From: DASTGO01 sp035719045
GTDB taxonomy: Bacteria; Actinomycetota; Actinomycetes; Actinomycetales; Kineosporiaceae
Length of the DNA: 26,316 nucleotides
NCBI GenBank assembly: GCA_035719045.1
Contig: DASTGO010000178.1
Location: 1-26,316, forward strand
Reading direction: 5' to 3'
Of the stretch, positions 24,514 to 26,316 are shown piece by piece. The notes under the pieces are model-generated. The model worked only from the letters and a program-made list of their open reading frames with translations, ran no database searches and had not been told where the DNA came from. Position 1 is the stretch's first letter. Each line of letters starts with the position of its first letter. The translations under genes and the position numbers were made by a program.

Positions 24514-26049
24514 TTACAGCAGCTGGTCGCGCAGCTCGGAGCTGAGCACCAGGTGCTTGGGGAGGACCAGGCCGAGCGGCAGGCCGGCGACGAACGCCGC
24601 GGCCTGGTTGCCGTAGGCCAGGCGCAGTTTCAGCCGGGGTGCCGCGGCGAGGCCTTCGATCGTCGTCTGCGCCAGCGGCATCAGGTCGGGGTCCAGGACC
24701 GTGGCGGTCACGATGACCCCGAACCTCAGCAGGCCGGCCCCGGACGCCTCCTCCGCCGCCGTCCGCTCGGCGATCCGGATGGCGCGCATGTCCCGGGCGG
24801 TGGCCCGGCCTCGCTGGGCGGCCTCGGTGGTGGCGTCCCGGTAGGCCCGGTCGACGATCTCCGCGGCGGCGACCGGCGGTTCGGGCCGGTAGAGGATCGT
24901 GACCCGCTTGCGGGTGATGTCGCGGTGGGGGCCGAGCAGCCGGGCGAGTGCCTCCGCCGGGAACGCACCACGGTGCGGTGAGGTCATGTACCAGGTCTGC
25001 GACCAGCCCAGGTCGTGGCGGTAGTTCGTCCACGACTCCACCGCGCCGGTCGGCCCGGCCTCATCCCAGCTCAGCCCGGTCCCACCGCTCTGACGGGCCT
25101 CCTCGACCTGCAGGGCGACCGCCGGGTTGTAGGCCACCTTGGTCTCGTCGACGACGTCCTGCGCCGACAGGGCCCGCACGGCGGTGCCGGCGCCGGTGGC
25201 GGTCAGGCCGGCGATCAGCCCCGGCAGCAGGTTGGCGATCTCGGTGGCCATCTCCGCCCGGCTGCGCGGCCGCGGCCGCTTCCTGCGCAGGGAGGAGCCG
25301 CGCTCCCACGGCGGGATCCCGGAGAAGCTGACGGTGACGCGGGTGGTGACGCGCGCCGAGCTGTCCGGGAAGGTCTGGGCGATCTCCCCGAGAACCGCGG
25401 CCGAGAAGGCCGGGGCGTTGGAGGCCAGCTGCGTGGAGATGTTGCGGCGCAGGGTGAGCCCGGAGTCGGGGGCCGTCTCGACCGTGACCGAGGCGCCGTC
25501 GATCGAGGGGTGGTGGCCCAGATCGGCAAGCCACCCGCCCCAGGACGCCACCAGCGTGTCGATGGCCGCCTCGTCCATCAGCTGGTAGTCCGCCGGGGCG
25601 GCGCCCAGGACGACGGAGTAGTGGTGCGTCGCCGGCACGTACAGCAGCGCGAACGGCTGCCCGTAGGCGTCGATGTGCTCGGTCAGCACCGAGGCGGCGG
25701 CCAGGCCCGGGAGCCGGCACTTGCCGTCCGGGGTGCTGCCGGCCGGTCCCGAGCGGTACACGGTGGTGCCTGCCCTGCGACGCAGCATGAACGAGACCCT
25801 CGCTCCCAGGTTCTGGTAGGTGTTCCGGTCGTGGCCGTCGCGGTGCAGCAGCGGTGCCGTCAGGGCAACCGTCAGCACGGTCCAGGCCAGGGCCAGGGGC
25901 CAGTGCTGGCTGACCAGCAGCGCGAACCCGATCACCGCCGCCGCCAGCAGCCCGCCGAGGGCGAGGATCGGGATCCCGAACAGGCCCGCCCGACGGGTGG
26001 GGCGGAAGTTGCCGTACGAGGGTCTGGCGGCCTTGGCGGACATGGTCAC
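24514..26049 (-). CDS. SCO6880-family T4SS membrane protein
   Basis: This 511-residue protein has two adjacent transmembrane helices at about 22-68 (GLFGIPILALGGLLAAAVIG, then LALAWTVLTVALTAPLL), resembling PrgI-type subunits. A long cytoplasmic region follows (YQNLGARVSFMLRRRAGTT, then GKCRLPGLAAASVLTEHIDA) that corresponds to the SCO6880 family and is thought to replace the N-terminal part of VirB4. It lacks a P-loop. The start is taken as GTG 26049, which overlaps the upstream stop by four bases (GTGA) and follows GGAGGGG. An in-frame ATG at 26043 is an alternative. It sits between the VirB6-like and VirB4 genes, the standard order for actinobacterial conjugative T4SS loci. Confidence 0.88.
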   Translation of the reverse strand: MTMSAKAARPSYGNFRPTRRAGLFGIPILALGGLLAAAVIGFALLVSQHWPLALAWTVLTVALTAPLLHRDGHDRNTYQNLGARVSFMLRRRAGTTVYRSGPAGSTPDGKCRLPGLAAASVLTEHIDAYGQPFALLYVPATHHYSVVLGAAPADYQLMDEAAIDTLVASWGGWLADLGHHPSIDGASVTVETAPDSGLTLRRNISTQLASNAPAFSAAVLGEIAQTFPDSSARVTTRVTVSFSGIPPWERGSSLRRKRPRPRSRAEMATEIANLLPGLIAGLTATGAGTAVRALSAQDVVDETKVAYNPAVALQVEEARQSGGTGLSWDEAGPTGAVESWTNYRHDLGWSQTWYMTSPHRGAFPAEALARLLGPHRDITRKRVTILYRPEPPVAAAEIVDRAYRDATTEAAQRGRATARDMRAIRIAERTAAEEASGAGLLRFGVIVTATVLDPDLMPLAQTTIEGLAAAPRLKLRLAYGNQAAAFVAGLPLGLVLPKHLVLSSELRDQLL

Positions 26050-26316
26050 GCCGCCCCTCCAGCGTTCCCGCCGGCCGTGTCGTGAGCCGTCTGCTCGACC
26101 CCGGTCAGGCCCTGGGCGACCAGCCCGACGCCGTCCGCGGCCTGGTTCCAGCCCCCGCCCCCGGATCCGCCAGCACCAGAACCCCCGGATCCGCCGGAGC
26201 CTGCGCCACCGGAACCGGTCGGGGTACCCCCGCCGGAACCGCCCCCGCCGGAACCGCCCCCGCCGGAACCGCCGCTGCCGGCCCCGCCGCCGCGGCGCGC
26301 AGGTCTTCGATGCGGG
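26046..26316 (-). CDS. C-terminal end of probable VirB6/TrbL-like T4SS membrane protein (partial)
   Basis: Only the last roughly 89 residues are inside the window; the gene continues past the right edge. They are an extreme Gly/Ser-rich region with tandem GSGGGG units, then WNQAADGVGLVAQGLTGVEQ and a final GGNAGGAA. Long Gly-rich C-termini are common on the polytopic TrbL/VirB6-type proteins that precede SCO6880 genes in actinobacterial T4SS operons. The assignment rests on position and composition, because no membrane segment is visible here. Its TGA overlaps the SCO6880 GTG start (GTGA). Confidence 0.6.
   Translation of the reverse strand, partial: PHRRPARRGGGAGSGGSGGGGSGGGGSGGGTPTGSGGAGSGGSGGSGAGGSGGGGWNQAADGVGLVAQGLTGVEQTAHDTAGGNAGGAA
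26231..26275 (-). repeat. 15-base tandem repeat encoding Gly4Ser-like linker
   Basis: Three 15-base units (CGCCGGAACCGCCCC on the + strand; the last differs slightly) encode GSGGG-type repeats on the minus strand within the VirB6/TrbL-like tail. Length variation by slippage is plausible. Confidence 0.8.

Noticed and set aside
24485..25033. N-terminal extension of the VirB4 frame
   Set aside because: It lies within the SCO6880 gene in another frame and is Arg/Pro-rich. The ATG at 24484 has a good ribosome-binding site.
1..26316. Search for tRNA, rRNA, CRISPR arrays, intact insertion sequences and attachment-site repeats
   Set aside because: No cloverleaf-type sequence, spaced direct repeats, transposase gene or flanking direct-repeat pair could be recognised by reading. 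A covariance-model and repeat search would be needed to exclude weak ones.

Overview
The window comes from a high-GC actinobacterium. The evidence is strong G/C bias at third codon positions, frequent GTG starts, an actinobacterial-type conjugative type IV secretion system (SCO6880 and DUF4913 families), and secreted plant-polymer hydrolases with ricin-type CBM13 modules. I see no rRNA, tRNA or CRISPR array, and I cannot name the genus.

Layout. (1) 1-2602 is visibly less GC-rich. It holds two overlapping genes I do not recognise (the first enters from outside the window) and the 3' remnant of a tyrosine integrase, so it looks like the end of an integrated island. (2) 2952-7208 is a xylan-degradation pair: a secreted GH10 xylanase-CBM13-GH62 arabinofuranosidase fusion, then a secreted CE1-type esterase carrying a CBM13 about 90% identical at DNA level. 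Each gene is closed by a strong hairpin. (3) 7270-13922 holds a 5'-truncated M35 metallopeptidase, a membrane diguanylate cyclase, a polytopic membrane protein with a possible LacI-type operator, and a secreted beta-propeller protein. (4) 14338-15789 encodes an ECF sigma factor fused to a zinc anti-sigma-like motif, one membrane helix and an extracytoplasmic CBM2. It is a candidate one-piece polysaccharide sensor and regulator. (5) 16074-26316 is a conjugative or secretory module. The + strand carries a broken CHAP hydrolase gene, a membrane GNAT-like protein, a VbhA-like antitoxin with its Fic toxin, and an unknown 176-residue protein. The - strand carries a zeta toxin with a small partner gene, and the T4SS operon in the order VirB6/TrbL-like (partial), SCO6880, VirB4-like ATPase, VirD4 coupling protein, DUF4913.

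Most interesting observation. Four otherwise unrelated proteins beside the T4SS operon, on both strands (GNAT-like, Fic toxin, unknown 176-residue protein, zeta toxin), end in similar disordered tails carrying F-P-x-[P/S]-A 32-44 residues from the C-terminus. Three of the four also finish with D-R-S...R. I infer that this may be a C-terminal recruitment signal for the VirD4 coupling protein, which would make the proteins T4SS cargo. Bartonella VbhA/VbhT is an established precedent for a Fic toxin-antitoxin pair tied to a conjugative T4SS, but the tail described here is not its BID domain.
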